Shown: piece after piece, positions 18,252 to 27,694 of the stretch
Layout of the letters: each line of letters opens with the position of its first letter
Position numbering within the stretch: position 1 is the first letter of the stretch
Origin: Cristatella mucedo
Taxonomy: Eukaryota; Bryozoa; Phylactolaemata; Cristatellidae
Assembly (NCBI GenBank): GCA_009760855.2
Contig: WPIO01000102.1
Coordinates: forward strand, 188,001 to 252,000
DNA: 64,000 nt
Direction of reading: 5' to 3'
The notes under the pieces: model-generated
What the model was told of the DNA's origin: nothing
The model's input: the letters and a program-made list of their open reading frames with translations, nothing else
Databases searched by the model: none
Program-made: the position numbers and the translations under genes

Positions 18252-19319
18252 TCATGTCTTATAATTTGGGGCGGAAAAAATGGATTTCAGGCTATGCGGA
18301 TGACTCTCGTCAAGTCCGGCATTTGTAATTTTAACAAATCTGGCTTTTTTCTGCAATTCTAAAATATTTGCGGCACCATTATAACCCATGCCCAAACACA
18401 ATCCCCCAACCATTTGCTCTAAAACTTCCACAACTGAGCCCTTGGCTTCCACAAAACTTTCAATCCCCTCTGCAATAAATTTGCCCTTACGCTTATGCTG
18501 CATATATCTATCATCGCTACCAGAAGTTGCCGCTTTTATAGATCCCATCCCTATGTAAGATTTAACTTTTATGCCATTTTGCATAAGAACTTCCCCAGGA
18601 GATTCTTCTGTTCCGGCTAGCAAACTGCCAAGCATAACTGCATTTGCTCCTGCGGCCAAAGCCTTAACTATGTCTCCAGAATATCTTATACCTCCATCAG
18701 CCACTATTTTCACATTATAGCCGATTAATGCCTGAAAAACATTCATAATTGCTGTCAACTGAGGAACCCCAACTCCCGCCACTATTCTGGTTGTACAGAT
18801 AGAGCCTGGACCAATGCCAACTTTTACAATATCGGCTCCAACATCAGCCAAAGCCTTTGCACCATCAGCAGTTGCAACGTTGCCAGCCATAACCAAACAT
18901 TTATATTGATTTTTTAGCGCCCTAACCCCATCCAAAACCAACTTGGAATGACCATGGGCAGTGTCTAAAACCAATAAAGAGACGCCAGCTTCTAGCAATT
19001 TTGCAGCCCTTTCCGCCGCAGCATCGTCAACCCCAATGGCGGCCGCAACCATACCACCTTGAATCAAAACATTTTGCACCATTTTTACCTGCTGGGAAAT
19101 TGACATATTTTTATGAATCACGCCAAGTCCGCCACTATTGACCATCGCTATAGCCATTTTTTCTTCCGTAACGGTATTCATGGCTGCAGAAAGTATTGGA
19201 ATTTTGAGCTCCAAGTTACCTCCAATAGAAGTTGCACAACTAACCTCACTGGGCAAGATTTCTGAATAATTTGGCATCAGCAAAACATCATCAAAGGTAA
19301 GGCCTTCGGTAATAATCAT
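18252..19319 (-). CDS. guaB: IMP dehydrogenase lacking the CBS (Bateman) domain
   Basis: A 355-residue catalytic core. Present are [32 protein letters not shown], the catalytic loop [13 protein letters not shown] with its nucleophilic Cys, [17 protein letters not shown] and the flap region [10 protein letters not shown]...KFIAEGIE, then AGLDESHPH. In typical IMPDH about 120 residues of two CBS domains follow HKNMSIxxQ; here the sequence goes from [15 protein letters not shown] almost directly to [20 protein letters not shown], so the Bateman regulatory domain is absent. The start at 19319 (MIITEGLTF) fits the family. It oxidises IMP to XMP for guaA. GMP reductase is less likely given the C-terminal SHPH block. 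Confidence 0.85.
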   Translation of the reverse strand: MIITEGLTFDDVLLMPNYSEILPSEVSCATSIGGNLELKIPILSAAMNTVTEEKMAIAMVNSGGLGVIHKNMSISQQVKMVQNVLIQGGMVAAAIGVDDAAAERAAKLLEAGVSLLVLDTAHGHSKLVLDGVRALKNQYKCLVMAGNVATADGAKALADVGADIVKVGIGPGSICTTRIVAGVGVPQLTAIMNVFQALIGYNVKIVADGGIRYSGDIVKALAAGANAVMLGSLLAGTEESPGEVLMQNGIKVKSYIGMGSIKAATSGSDDRYMQHKRKGKFIAEGIESFVEAKGSVVEVLEQMVGGLCLGMGYNGAANILELQKKARFVKITNAGLDESHPHSLKSIFSAPNYKT

Positions 19320-19623
19320 AAGAAAAAGAAATAATTTGCACCTAATTTGATCTACAAAATTAAAAATCAATCTTTTGTTTGAGGTAAATAGCCAAATATA
19401 TTGCCACACAAAAATATACTTGTGTCAGGTTGTCTTTTTTGCATTGATGTATTTCAACAACAACATAGTATTATTTTTACCTACGTCGATTTAATAGAAA
19501 GCAAACTCATTCATCGATCTCTTGACTATTAATTTTACACAAAATCAAAAACTTCTACGCAGTTCTGTTGGCAATAAAATTTTGCAACAAATTAATCGAG
19601 TTAAAAAAGAATAATCATTTTTT

Positions 19624-20526
19624 ATGAAGCAAACGTTTTACAGAATTTGCTGTTTGTTATTTTTTATTGGCAGTAACTTACTATGTCACATTCAGGTCAA
19701 AGCAAAAATAGCTATGCGTATTCCGCGGGAAAAACCTGCCGCAGTTTTTGATATTCAGCTTGGTGGCAGCTTTTATCCAACAATCAATTTCAACATGCTT
19801 TCCATTGTTGGCAATAAGTTGGCGGCGATTGATTTTGCCTTCTCTCCAACTATTTCAATGTCTTTCATTAGAAACAGAACTGATGATTTTTTTATTGGTG
19901 CTCAAACTCAGATAGATGTGCTTGATATGGGTTTTTCCAACACTACCAAGGCTTTTTCAACCCAAAGAACGGCAGCAAGATTGTTGATTTTTGGCGGAAT
20001 GGACTTGGTGAAGAAAAATAATATAACTTTTTCTCCAATTTATGGACTAGACTTTAGATATATAGACTTTACAACCAGTGCAAATAGCAACCAACAGGGT
20101 GAAACGCCATTTTTATTGGGCAATAATAATTCTGTCTCCTCCAATCTAAGATATATCATTTATCCAGATAACTCCAGAGAAACCATAACTTCAATAGGTT
20201 TTTTGCCATTTGGTGGCTACAACCTAAATTGGCAAATAAATCAAAAAAATAATTTAGAATTTGAAATGAGATTTGGCTTGGGTCCTTCTGTTGTTGTTCC
20301 GGCCGGATGGATTGGTGTAAATTCAAGTCCCGCAACTTATGGAATTATGATTTCTGCCGGATTTTCGGCTAAATATCGCTACAGCATTAAGGAGCAAATT
20401 GATTTAATTGCCTCCTGCAATTTAGATAATGCTTCTGTATTTTTTAGAGATACTTCAAGCAATAATTACGTAAATGCCAACTATTTTAGCGTTAATATAA
20501 GTGGTGGTTTGGCAATAAAATTCTAG
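19624..20526 (+). CDS. Outer-membrane beta-barrel protein
   Basis: A 300-residue protein with a signal peptide (hydrophobic residues 5 to 27, probable cleavage near VKA/KIA). The rest alternates polar and hydrophobic residues in strands with aromatic girdles (for example IGAQTQIDVLDMGF, YGLDFRYIDF, LEFEMRFGLG, YGIMISAGFSAKYRYS) and ends in a terminal phenylalanine (VNISGGLAIKF), the BAM recognition signature. It is probably a surface antigen or small porin of about ten to twelve strands. I do not recognise a specific family. It is a single-gene unit, flanked by non-coding DNA. Confidence 0.65.
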   Translation: MKQTFYRICCLLFFIGSNLLCHIQVKAKIAMRIPREKPAAVFDIQLGGSFYPTINFNMLSIVGNKLAAIDFAFSPTISMSFIRNRTDDFFIGAQTQIDVLDMGFSNTTKAFSTQRTAARLLIFGGMDLVKKNNITFSPIYGLDFRYIDFTTSANSNQQGETPFLLGNNNSVSSNLRYIIYPDNSRETITSIGFLPFGGYNLNWQINQKNNLEFEMRFGLGPSVVVPAGWIGVNSSPATYGIMISAGFSAKYRYSIKEQIDLIASCNLDNASVFFRDTSSNNYVNANYFSVNISGGLAIKF

Positions 20527-21392
20527 CCTGAAGAGCTGTATTATTCTTGATTGCAAAAAGTTTTATTTCAAATATCTATATAAAAATAAATTTACAACAA
20601 AGATATTAGATCAATCCATCAAACTTAAACAAATCTACAATTTTCTACGGCAATAATAAAGCAATATTTAGTAAATATCTATACACAAATATCCACAAAA
20701 CCAACAACATCAACATTAATTTTTATAATTATTGCAGATCTCATATCATCCGACGCCAAACAAATCACACGCAATAGACATGCAGAATAGATTTAATTAT
20801 ATTAATTGTGTATTTTATGGCCAGTCATAAAAATAAAAAATTCACGCACATCAAGCAACAACATTAAATATATGCAATAATTCCAGCATAAACTCACAGC
20901 AAGCGGCAAATATATTATTTTTGATTGTGCCTTTGATAATATTATTCCCTTACGTATTAAAATGACTGCAACAAAAATAAATATGCACAGGAAATTATAA
21001 TACGCAAAATGGTGTAATAATAAAATTATACAAAATCAACGAATTATCTTTATGATATGCTAAAATCTTATAACGCAAATACACAGCTAGAGTAAAGCGT
21101 AAAAATGGCATTCAAGATTTGCAATAAAATCATATTTTCACGCAAAGAAAAAAAATATAAATTGCTCGCAAAATAAAATTAAACAGAAGCAATAAAGCTA
21201 CAATTTATCTGTTATATAGCTTTATTTTTGCATATTGCTTTTTCTATCAAGCAAATAAACACAATCTTTCGTAAAGAGATATTTTGATTGGTATTTTTTG
21301 TACGATGAAAATTGATAGATAAAAATCAACAAATAAATAAATCCAAAATGTTAATATCTAATTAATCTGGACTTAAGAAAAACAAAGTTAGA
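20527..21392. other. Gene-free AT-rich stretch next to parB; origin candidate
   Basis: About 870 bases with no supportable gene. It contains two adjacent 9-mers one base off the DnaA-box consensus (CTATACACA at 20679-20687 and ATATCCACA at 20689-20697) in very AT-rich sequence next to parAB. That is suggestive of a replication origin but weak: I see no larger cluster of boxes, no dnaA, and no parS. Confidence 0.3.
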
Positions 21393-22454
21393 CTAAACAC
21401 CCTTGCTAACCTGAGCCGCAATCAATATTGCATTTAATATCATTTTCACATCGCCCTCCTCACGTACTAACATTTTTAAAGAAACACCTCCAGCCATATA
21501 GTCAACATCGATATTAAGACCTATGTGGGCAAATATATCAGCCTTCAACTGTGCAATTGATTCATCTTCCTGCGGCTCGTAATCTTGATATTCATGATCT
21601 TGAATTGATTGGGACTTTCTGTTGGAATGATTTTCTTTGTTTTGTTTTTTTAGAGCCTTTTCTATTTTTTCCAATGAAGCAATATCAACCCCACTCTCTG
21701 CATCAATAGATAGCAACTCATCTTCCGAAATGACTTCTTTTGTGGAAGAAATTAACTTCTCCAGACCCCTGACCGTTAGATTTTCCTCTATAATATTTTT
21801 TGCCAACTCAACAGGATTATCTGATGAAATAAGTAATTTTGCGTGGCCAACGGAAATTTCTCCTTGCCCCAAAAGCTCCAAAACTTCTTCTGGCAACTTA
21901 AGTAATCGCAGCATATTTGTAATGTGAGATCTGCTTTTACAAATAGACTCGGCAATTTTTTCATGAGTGACGCCAAAATCTTGCAACAAAGACTGATAAG
22001 CTCTTGCTTCCTCCAAGGGGCTAAGATTGCTTCTTTGCACATTTTCCATTATAGCCAATTCAAGCAACTGCTGTTCTGTTTTGTCTGAAAGAACGACCGC
22101 AGGTATCGTTGTTTTTTTAGCTATTTTAGAAGCACGAAACCTTCTCTCTCCAGCAATAATCTGATATTGATTGCTTTCAGGATTTTTTAAAACCAATATA
22201 GGCTGCAGCACTCCATTAGCAATAATTGATTCCGCCAAACCGCTTAAATCATCGGCGTCAAAATGTTTTCTTGGTTGGGCTGGATTGGGAAAAACGGATT
22301 CAATATCCAAATCTCTTACTACAAAAGCAGAACCTGCACCACTTGCCGCATACTGAAATTTCATGTTGTCTCTGGTGCCAGAGCCAAACAATACAGATAG
22401 ACCCATTCCTAATTTTTTATTAGAGTTATTACCATCGTTATTTGTTGTTTGCAT
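21393..22454 (-). CDS. parB: Chromosome partitioning protein ParB
   Basis: A 353-residue ParB. The start KKLGMGLSVLFGSG resembles the ParA-interacting N-terminus. The CTPase/ParB domain has VFPNPAQPRKHFD, ESIIANGVLQPILV, the nucleotide-binding IAGERRFRASKIA, and LLELAIMENVQRSNLSPLEEARAY. A helix-turn-helix follows (HEKIAESICKSRSHITNMLRLLKLP). The C-terminal third is acidic and then ends in a short dimerisation region. ParB binds parS near the origin and, with ParA, separates sister chromosomes. It overlaps parA by one base. No parS palindrome was found in the window by eye. Confidence 0.92.
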   Translation of the reverse strand: MQTTNNDGNNSNKKLGMGLSVLFGSGTRDNMKFQYAASGAGSAFVVRDLDIESVFPNPAQPRKHFDADDLSGLAESIIANGVLQPILVLKNPESNQYQIIAGERRFRASKIAKKTTIPAVVLSDKTEQQLLELAIMENVQRSNLSPLEEARAYQSLLQDFGVTHEKIAESICKSRSHITNMLRLLKLPEEVLELLGQGEISVGHAKLLISSDNPVELAKNIIEENLTVRGLEKLISSTKEVISEDELLSIDAESGVDIASLEKIEKALKKQNKENHSNRKSQSIQDHEYQDYEPQEDESIAQLKADIFAHIGLNIDVDYMAGGVSLKMLVREEGDVKMILNAILIAAQVSKGV

Positions 22455-23233
22455 TAGACTACAATATTATTTTGCTGTAAAACCTCTCTCGCTAAATTGA
22501 TATAGGCAGCGGAACCTGCACAGTGGAGATCATAAACCAAAGCTGGCTTTCCGTGAGAGGGGGCCTCAGCCATCTTGACGTTGCGTGGAATGATGGTTTT
22601 GTAGACCAAATCACCAAAGTAGTTTCTTATTTCTTGCTCTATTTGTGTTGTTAAAAGATATCTTCTGTCGTACATTGTTAGCAAAATACCCTCAATTAAT
22701 ATTTTAGAGTTAAGATTACCACGGACATCTTGAAAGGTTTTAACAAAATGAGAAAGTCCATCCATGGCCAAAAATTCACACTGCACTGGAATAATTACGG
22801 AATCGCACAGACTTAGGGCATTAACGGTTAATAAACCTAAAGATGGGGGGCAATCTATAATAATAAAATCATAATCATTTAAAATTGGTGCAACTCTTTT
22901 TTGCAGAATAAATTGCCTATCTTCAGTCTCCATTAACTCATATTCCGAAGCCGAAAGCACCCTATCCGCGGTTACTATAGAAAGTTTTGGAATAGCCGTT
23001 GGAACTATTGCTTCTTTAATTGTTACTCTATCATTCAGAAGGTCGTACATTGTTTTATTTCGCCTTTCTGAAACAAAGCCAACGCTAGTGCTGGCATTTC
23101 CTTGAGGATCGAGATCTAGCAATAAAACTTTTTTATCCACAGCAACCAATGCCGTTGCCAAGTTGACAGCGGTTGTGGTTTTGCCAACCCCACCCTTTTG
23201 ATTGGCGATAGTGATAATTTTGGCCACAGTCAA
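22454..23233 (-). CDS. parA: Chromosome partitioning ATPase ParA
   Basis: A 259-residue Walker-type ATPase with the deviant Walker [52 protein letters not shown] (Walker B) and [17 protein letters not shown], all typical of chromosomal ParA/Soj. It forms DNA-bound dimers that guide ParB-parS complexes. It is the first gene of a two-gene minus-strand operon with parB, the start of which overlaps its stop. The promoter must lie in the gene-free stretch above 23233. Confidence 0.94.
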   Translation of the reverse strand: MTVAKIITIANQKGGVGKTTTAVNLATALVAVDKKVLLLDLDPQGNASTSVGFVSERRNKTMYDLLNDRVTIKEAIVPTAIPKLSIVTADRVLSASEYELMETEDRQFILQKRVAPILNDYDFIIIDCPPSLGLLTVNALSLCDSVIIPVQCEFLAMDGLSHFVKTFQDVRGNLNSKILIEGILLTMYDRRYLLTTQIEQEIRNYFGDLVYKTIIPRNVKMAEAPSHGKPALVYDLHCAGSAAYINLAREVLQQNNIVV

Positions 23234-24182
23234 AAGAAATCAAATAACTTACATTACCAAAAAGAAAACGCAACAATGGCGATACAAGCGACAATTAAAA
23301 AATCAAGTAAATATAAAAAAACTGAAAACATTAATAATTTAAATGTAAAATACCAATAAAACTATATTTTAAACAATCTTTAGTTGTGTAGTATTGTATG
23401 CTTTGAAAATGCGATCCGGCATTACGACTCTAAATTTCGACCTGCAGAATATTTATGTTTTCTTTATTGCGATTTATCATCTCAAAATTTTTCACTAGAT
23501 AGTTGCAATGGTAGTAATATATTTTAATTTTGTTTGGCCTTTAAAGGCATTCTATTAGCTTGTTATTTTGCTTCACCTGGCAACATAAAAAATGATATAT
23601 AACACTCTGTATTATGTATCTGGCAATTTGCAATAATTTTTTTGACTATTTTTCTCAAGCATATAAAATATTTAATCACAGTAAAAAGATTTTTCACTTA
23701 TTGACGGCATTTTTTGCCACTAAATAATGGGTTAATTTTATCAATCAAAAAGCAATTGCACTTCAAAACTAAATCATCATTATCATTAGAAGTTATAGAC
23801 GGCAAACAAGTCATCGCATCAAGAATTGCTCAAAAATTACATCAACTTTATCTACATTAATTTTGAATTTTGCAATCAATTAGAATAAAATTTAATAAAC
23901 TTTTCCATAAAATATATAATTTCATTGTGTGATTTTATTTTCACGGTAAAAAAATCAAATTACCGTAAAAAGAATTTATATGTTAAGGTCTTTTTCTTTT
24001 TCCGATATAATATTTGTATCAATTTTAGAATAACGTCAAAAATTTGATATATCATAAGAAAATTTTTATCCATTATCAACAAGCTATTGCTTAGATTTTG
24101 ATCAATACAATCACAATATGCGAATATGGCAATGCGGTCTTTGATCTATCCTCAACAAGCAACAATAAGCGGAATTGCGAAT
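23234..24182. other. Gene-free AT-rich stretch between parA and murA
   Basis: About 950 bases, all frames closed. It includes one inverted repeat with perfect 7-base arms (ACGGTAA at 23943-23949 and TTACCGT at 23960-23966, 10-base loop), a possible regulator site or hairpin. No RNA gene is recognisable. Confidence 0.4.
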
Positions 24183-25484
24183 TCACTCGTCGTTAATACG
24201 AAAAATATTGGCACCACAAGTTCTAAGTTTTTCCTCCAGTCCGTAATAGCCTCTATCTAAATGATGAATATTGGTAATTACTGTTGTGTTTTTTGCAGCC
24301 AAACCAGCCACTATAAGGGCAGCTGCAGCCCTTAAATCAGTTGCCTCCACTTCTGCACCATGCAGAATTCCACTTTTACCGTAGACGGTGGCAAGATTGC
24401 GATCTACCACTATATTGGCAGACATTTTATTTAGCTGAACTGTATGAGCAAACCTCGATTCAAAAATATTTTCCTCAACTTTATGAACGCCGTCCAAAGC
24501 GGAAAGTAAGGCCACCATGGGAGCCTGAAGATCTGTGGGAAAATCTGGATATGGGGCAGTTGAAATATCGCAACCCCTTAACTCACCTATCGTTTCAACT
24601 GAAATTCCATTGGCAGACTGAGCAAGACTGATGCCCATACGTTCAAAAGTTGGACAAACATCTCTAAAGAGATCCATATTGGCATTTCTAAGATTTATTT
24701 TGCCGCCGGTTATTGCTGCTGCTATGGCATATGTTCCAGCCTCTATTCTGTCTCCTGGAATTTGATAGCTACAACCAGAAATAGATGAAGATCCTGATAT
24801 TGTAATGCAAGAAGAGCCAGAGCCAGATATTTTGGCTCCGCATTTTTGCAAAAAATTAATCAAACAAGAAACCTCTGGCTCTTTTGCAGCATTGTTAATT
24901 ATTGTTTCTCCATAAGCCAAAACTGCAGCACAAATTGCATTTTGCGTAGCGCCAACCGAAGATATTGGCAAATTTAAAACTGCACCTTTTAAACCTTTTT
25001 TAGGAGCAAGTATCTTTATAAATCCATCGCTAAATTCAATATTAGCTCCCATTTTTTCCATTATTTGCAAATGAAAATTGATTGGTCTTGAGCCTATTTT
25101 GCAACCACCGGGATTGGCAATTTTAACCTTACCGTATTTTGTTAAAATTGATCCCATCAGCAATATTGAAGCACGAATGCTTTGAGCGTTACTACACAAA
25201 ACATCCATTTTGTTTAAATTGGAGGCATTCAAAGAGATACTGTTTCCTAAATTTGTAACTATTTTATCCATAATAATTCCATTCCTAGAAACTACGCCAC
25301 CCAAGTTGCATGCTATTTCCAACATAGAACGAACATCGGATATATTCGGTATATTGGAAAGAAATACTGGCTCGCTACACAAAACAGATGCAGCAATAAT
25401 TGGTAGGGTTATATTTTTTGAACCAGAAAGAAAAAGATCACCAATAATTTTTTTGCCACCATCAATAATGATTTTACCATTCAT
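24183..25484 (-). CDS. murA: UDP-N-acetylglucosamine 1-carboxyvinyltransferase
   Basis: A 433-residue EPSP-synthase-fold enzyme. Residues GSKNITLPIIAASVL bind substrate (Lys-Asn pair), ANPGGCKIGSRPINFHLQ holds the catalytic cysteine that phosphoenolpyruvate and fosfomycin modify, and GDRIEAGTYAIAAA, PYPDFPTDLQAPM and EVEATDLRAAAALIVAGL are family signatures. MurA commits UDP-GlcNAc to peptidoglycan precursors, showing that this organism keeps peptidoglycan synthesis. It stands alone between two non-coding stretches. Length is normal. Confidence 0.95.
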   Translation of the reverse strand: MNGKIIIDGGKKIIGDLFLSGSKNITLPIIAASVLCSEPVFLSNIPNISDVRSMLEIACNLGGVVSRNGIIMDKIVTNLGNSISLNASNLNKMDVLCSNAQSIRASILLMGSILTKYGKVKIANPGGCKIGSRPINFHLQIMEKMGANIEFSDGFIKILAPKKGLKGAVLNLPISSVGATQNAICAAVLAYGETIINNAAKEPEVSCLINFLQKCGAKISGSGSSCITISGSSSISGCSYQIPGDRIEAGTYAIAAAITGGKINLRNANMDLFRDVCPTFERMGISLAQSANGISVETIGELRGCDISTAPYPDFPTDLQAPMVALLSALDGVHKVEENIFESRFAHTVQLNKMSANIVVDRNLATVYGKSGILHGAEVEATDLRAAAALIVAGLAAKNTTVITNIHHLDRGYYGLEEKLRTCGANIFRINDE

Positions 25485-25714
25485 AATGCATACAGTAAAA
25501 GAGATATTTTTTTTAATCGAAAAGAGATTAAAGTCAAATCATATTTGATTGATTTAAATTTTTTTATCAATATGAATTGTAAAAATCACACCGTAAAAAT
25601 AAATGAAGCTTTCAAAAGATCTTATGAGTGAAAAATAAATATTATTTGCAATTCCAGAACTATCCCATAAATACAAAAGCCAATAGATAAAAATCAGCAA
25701 AAAAGCTCTAAATT

Positions 25715-26788
25715 TTAAGCCATATTATTTAAATGCGCATTCACATCGTAGTTAATTGCAGATTTTGCAGCCTTTATAATTGCATTTCTGTACAGTTCGG
25801 AAGGAACAGCGGATGATTGTGCCAACATTTCCCTTGGATGGATAGTTGCCATAAGCATAAAGTAATGTTGCATCAAATTTGAATCTATGTTATTTTTCCT
25901 TCCAGATATTGAAATACGCCAAAAATCATTTGATTTGTTAAGATTGCCCACGGCCCTTTGACCAGAAGCAATTGATATTATTGCGTCGTCATCTTGCAGG
26001 CCATCAAACAATAAATTAAGTGCTCCAGAGCCGCAACGAATGGCATAAACGGCACCAGGAGAAAAGGCAAGCTCTATTTTTTTACTTTTTTCTAAAAGAT
26101 TTGGATAAGATAGAATGTTATTCCTTTTTTTTATGACTTTAAGCCAAGTTATAATTTCCGATGAATTAGCCTTGCCTTGATTGAAAGTTGGCACGTTCAA
26201 AAAAAAGTTATTTTTTTTGAATAAAGAAAGGAGAATTATTTTTCTCATTGTACTAATTTTTCCATAAGCAAAAGAGGTGTTTCTGGCAATGTTTTTTTCT
26301 GATTTAACAATTGGACTTGGTGGATTTGGCGTTATCACAGTTCCCATCAACTTACATGATTTATTGTTTTTTACTATGAAGAGCAATGATCTTTCTAGTA
26401 ACATTTGTATTGCTATCATGCCAACTGCAGAATCTGAATTTCCATAAACCTCACCTCTATCGTGCAATAATTTTAGCAAAGGTGGAACGTTAATAACACT
26501 TGGGGCAATTTTTTTATTTACACCAAGATCTGCCGCATATAAAGATGAAAGAGCAATAATTTTTTTAGAAATTGAATATCCGGAAGACATATTTTCCAAT
26601 TTTTTTCTTTCATATTTTGAAAGATCTGACTTATTTATTTTATTAACATAAGCAACTAAATCCAAAGAATCAATCTTTTCCATCTTCTGAAAAGATGATT
26701 TATTTTCATCTACAGCATATGCAAGATCTGCAATAGAAGAATTGTGCAGACCAAATATCAAAAGTAAAGATATCAAATATAAATGCAT
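25715..26788 (-). CDS. Exported PBP5-like (peptidase S11 fold) protein with altered motifs
   Basis: About 357 residues from the ATG at 26788 (HLYLISLLLIFGLHNSS signal peptide; another ATG is at 26815). The order resembles low-molecular-weight penicillin-binding proteins: GYSISKKIIALSSLYA (an intact SxxK as SISK), YGNSDSAVGMIAIQML (usual SGNDAAVALAE, serine replaced by Tyr), LMGTVITPNP (usual LGMxxTxFxNP), and YAIRCGSGALNLLFD (usual DGIKTGYTxxAGxNLV, KTG reads RCG). I infer a divergent D-alanyl-D-alanine carboxypeptidase or a binding-only relative. It lies 47 bases after the virB2-like gene on the same strand. The family assignment is by eye. Confidence 0.45.
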   Translation of the reverse strand: MHLYLISLLLIFGLHNSSIADLAYAVDENKSSFQKMEKIDSLDLVAYVNKINKSDLSKYERKKLENMSSGYSISKKIIALSSLYAADLGVNKKIAPSVINVPPLLKLLHDRGEVYGNSDSAVGMIAIQMLLERSLLFIVKNNKSCKLMGTVITPNPPSPIVKSEKNIARNTSFAYGKISTMRKIILLSLFKKNNFFLNVPTFNQGKANSSEIITWLKVIKKRNNILSYPNLLEKSKKIELAFSPGAVYAIRCGSGALNLLFDGLQDDDAIISIASGQRAVGNLNKSNDFWRISISGRKNNIDSNLMQHYFMLMATIHPREMLAQSSAVPSELYRNAIIKAAKSAINYDVNAHLNNMA

Positions 26789-26835
26789 TTTATAAATAAA
26801 AAAATTCCAATACAATAACTATTGCAAACATTTTT

Positions 26836-27417
26836 CTAGCAAACGAAAGACTTACCACCAACCAAGACTCCTACAATTGCCGGACCTCCAAAGCAGAAAC
26901 CAGCACCAATTGCAACGCTTATCAAAGTTCCCCAAGAAACCTTACCCAAATAGAAAGATATACCCGTAACAAAAAGAACACAAACAACCAATCCACGTCC
27001 AATTTTTCCGGTTGCGATTTTGTAAATATTGCACATAGCATCGGAAAGGGCATTATCATCTGCATTTTGAGATCCGGCAACAACCTGACAAGTTCCAATA
27101 GCAGCACCTGCCGCACTTGCTGGATTGTAAGGTATTATTATGCCAGCATCGGAGACACATTTCGTTCCAAGAGAGCAACCACCTCTTTGAGCATTGCATA
27201 AAGTTTCATTTGGCAAAGAACAAAGTAAAAGACTTCTATCGCACACAAGACCAACATCGCAATTACTACCATCCATAGCTTGAGATGATGCTTGGCTTGA
27301 AATACTACCCAAGGTGCAAGCAGCCATTCTGGCTGCAGAAAAAGAACTATTTATTCCCAAAAAACAAAAAAAGAAAACAAATAAGCCAAAAAATTTTGCC
27401 ATAAAAATACTAATCAT
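26836..27417 (-). CDS. virB2: VirB2-like type IV secretion pilin with a cysteine-rich insert
   Basis: About 193 residues from the ATG at 27417; ATGs at 27453 and 27402 are alternatives. A signal peptide (AKFFGLFVFFFCFLGINSSFSA) is followed by a cysteine-rich segment with the spacing C-x5-C-x6-C-x7-C-x6-C-x5-C, then the VirB2/TrbC core: CNIYKIATGKIGRGLVVCVLF, a GKVSW turn and a second helix ending GGPAIVGVLVGG, matching rickettsial VirB2. The core forms the secretion pilus. The insert of roughly 80 to 100 residues before it is unusual for VirB2 and may be exposed and disulfide-bonded. No other vir gene adjoins it. Confidence 0.65.
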   Translation of the reverse strand: MISIFMAKFFGLFVFFFCFLGINSSFSAARMAACTLGSISSQASSQAMDGSNCDVGLVCDRSLLLCSLPNETLCNAQRGGCSLGTKCVSDAGIIIPYNPASAAGAAIGTCQVVAGSQNADDNALSDAMCNIYKIATGKIGRGLVVCVLFVTGISFYLGKVSWGTLISVAIGAGFCFGGPAIVGVLVGGKSFVC

Positions 27418-27694
27418 AAAAACATATTTACCATAACAACATTCAACAGTCAAATATTAAAATCAAGAAAATAAAGCCAAAAAAATCACCCAGCTAAAAC
27501 ATAATAAAAACAATTATTACACCACAAACTACGTGCAAATTAACATGCCCAGCAATTGAACTATACGTCGAAAATAAAAAATAATTTACGTAAAAATTGC
27601 AGCCACAAAAATATATAAAGCCAAATGTAATGGATTGACAAAAAATAAAATAAATGTATGATTGGTGGTATACTTAAAAACTGAAAACAATGTT

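Noticed and set aside
20527-24182. parS site near parAB
   Set aside because: No sequence close to the TGTTTCACGTGAAACA consensus was found by eye on either strand.
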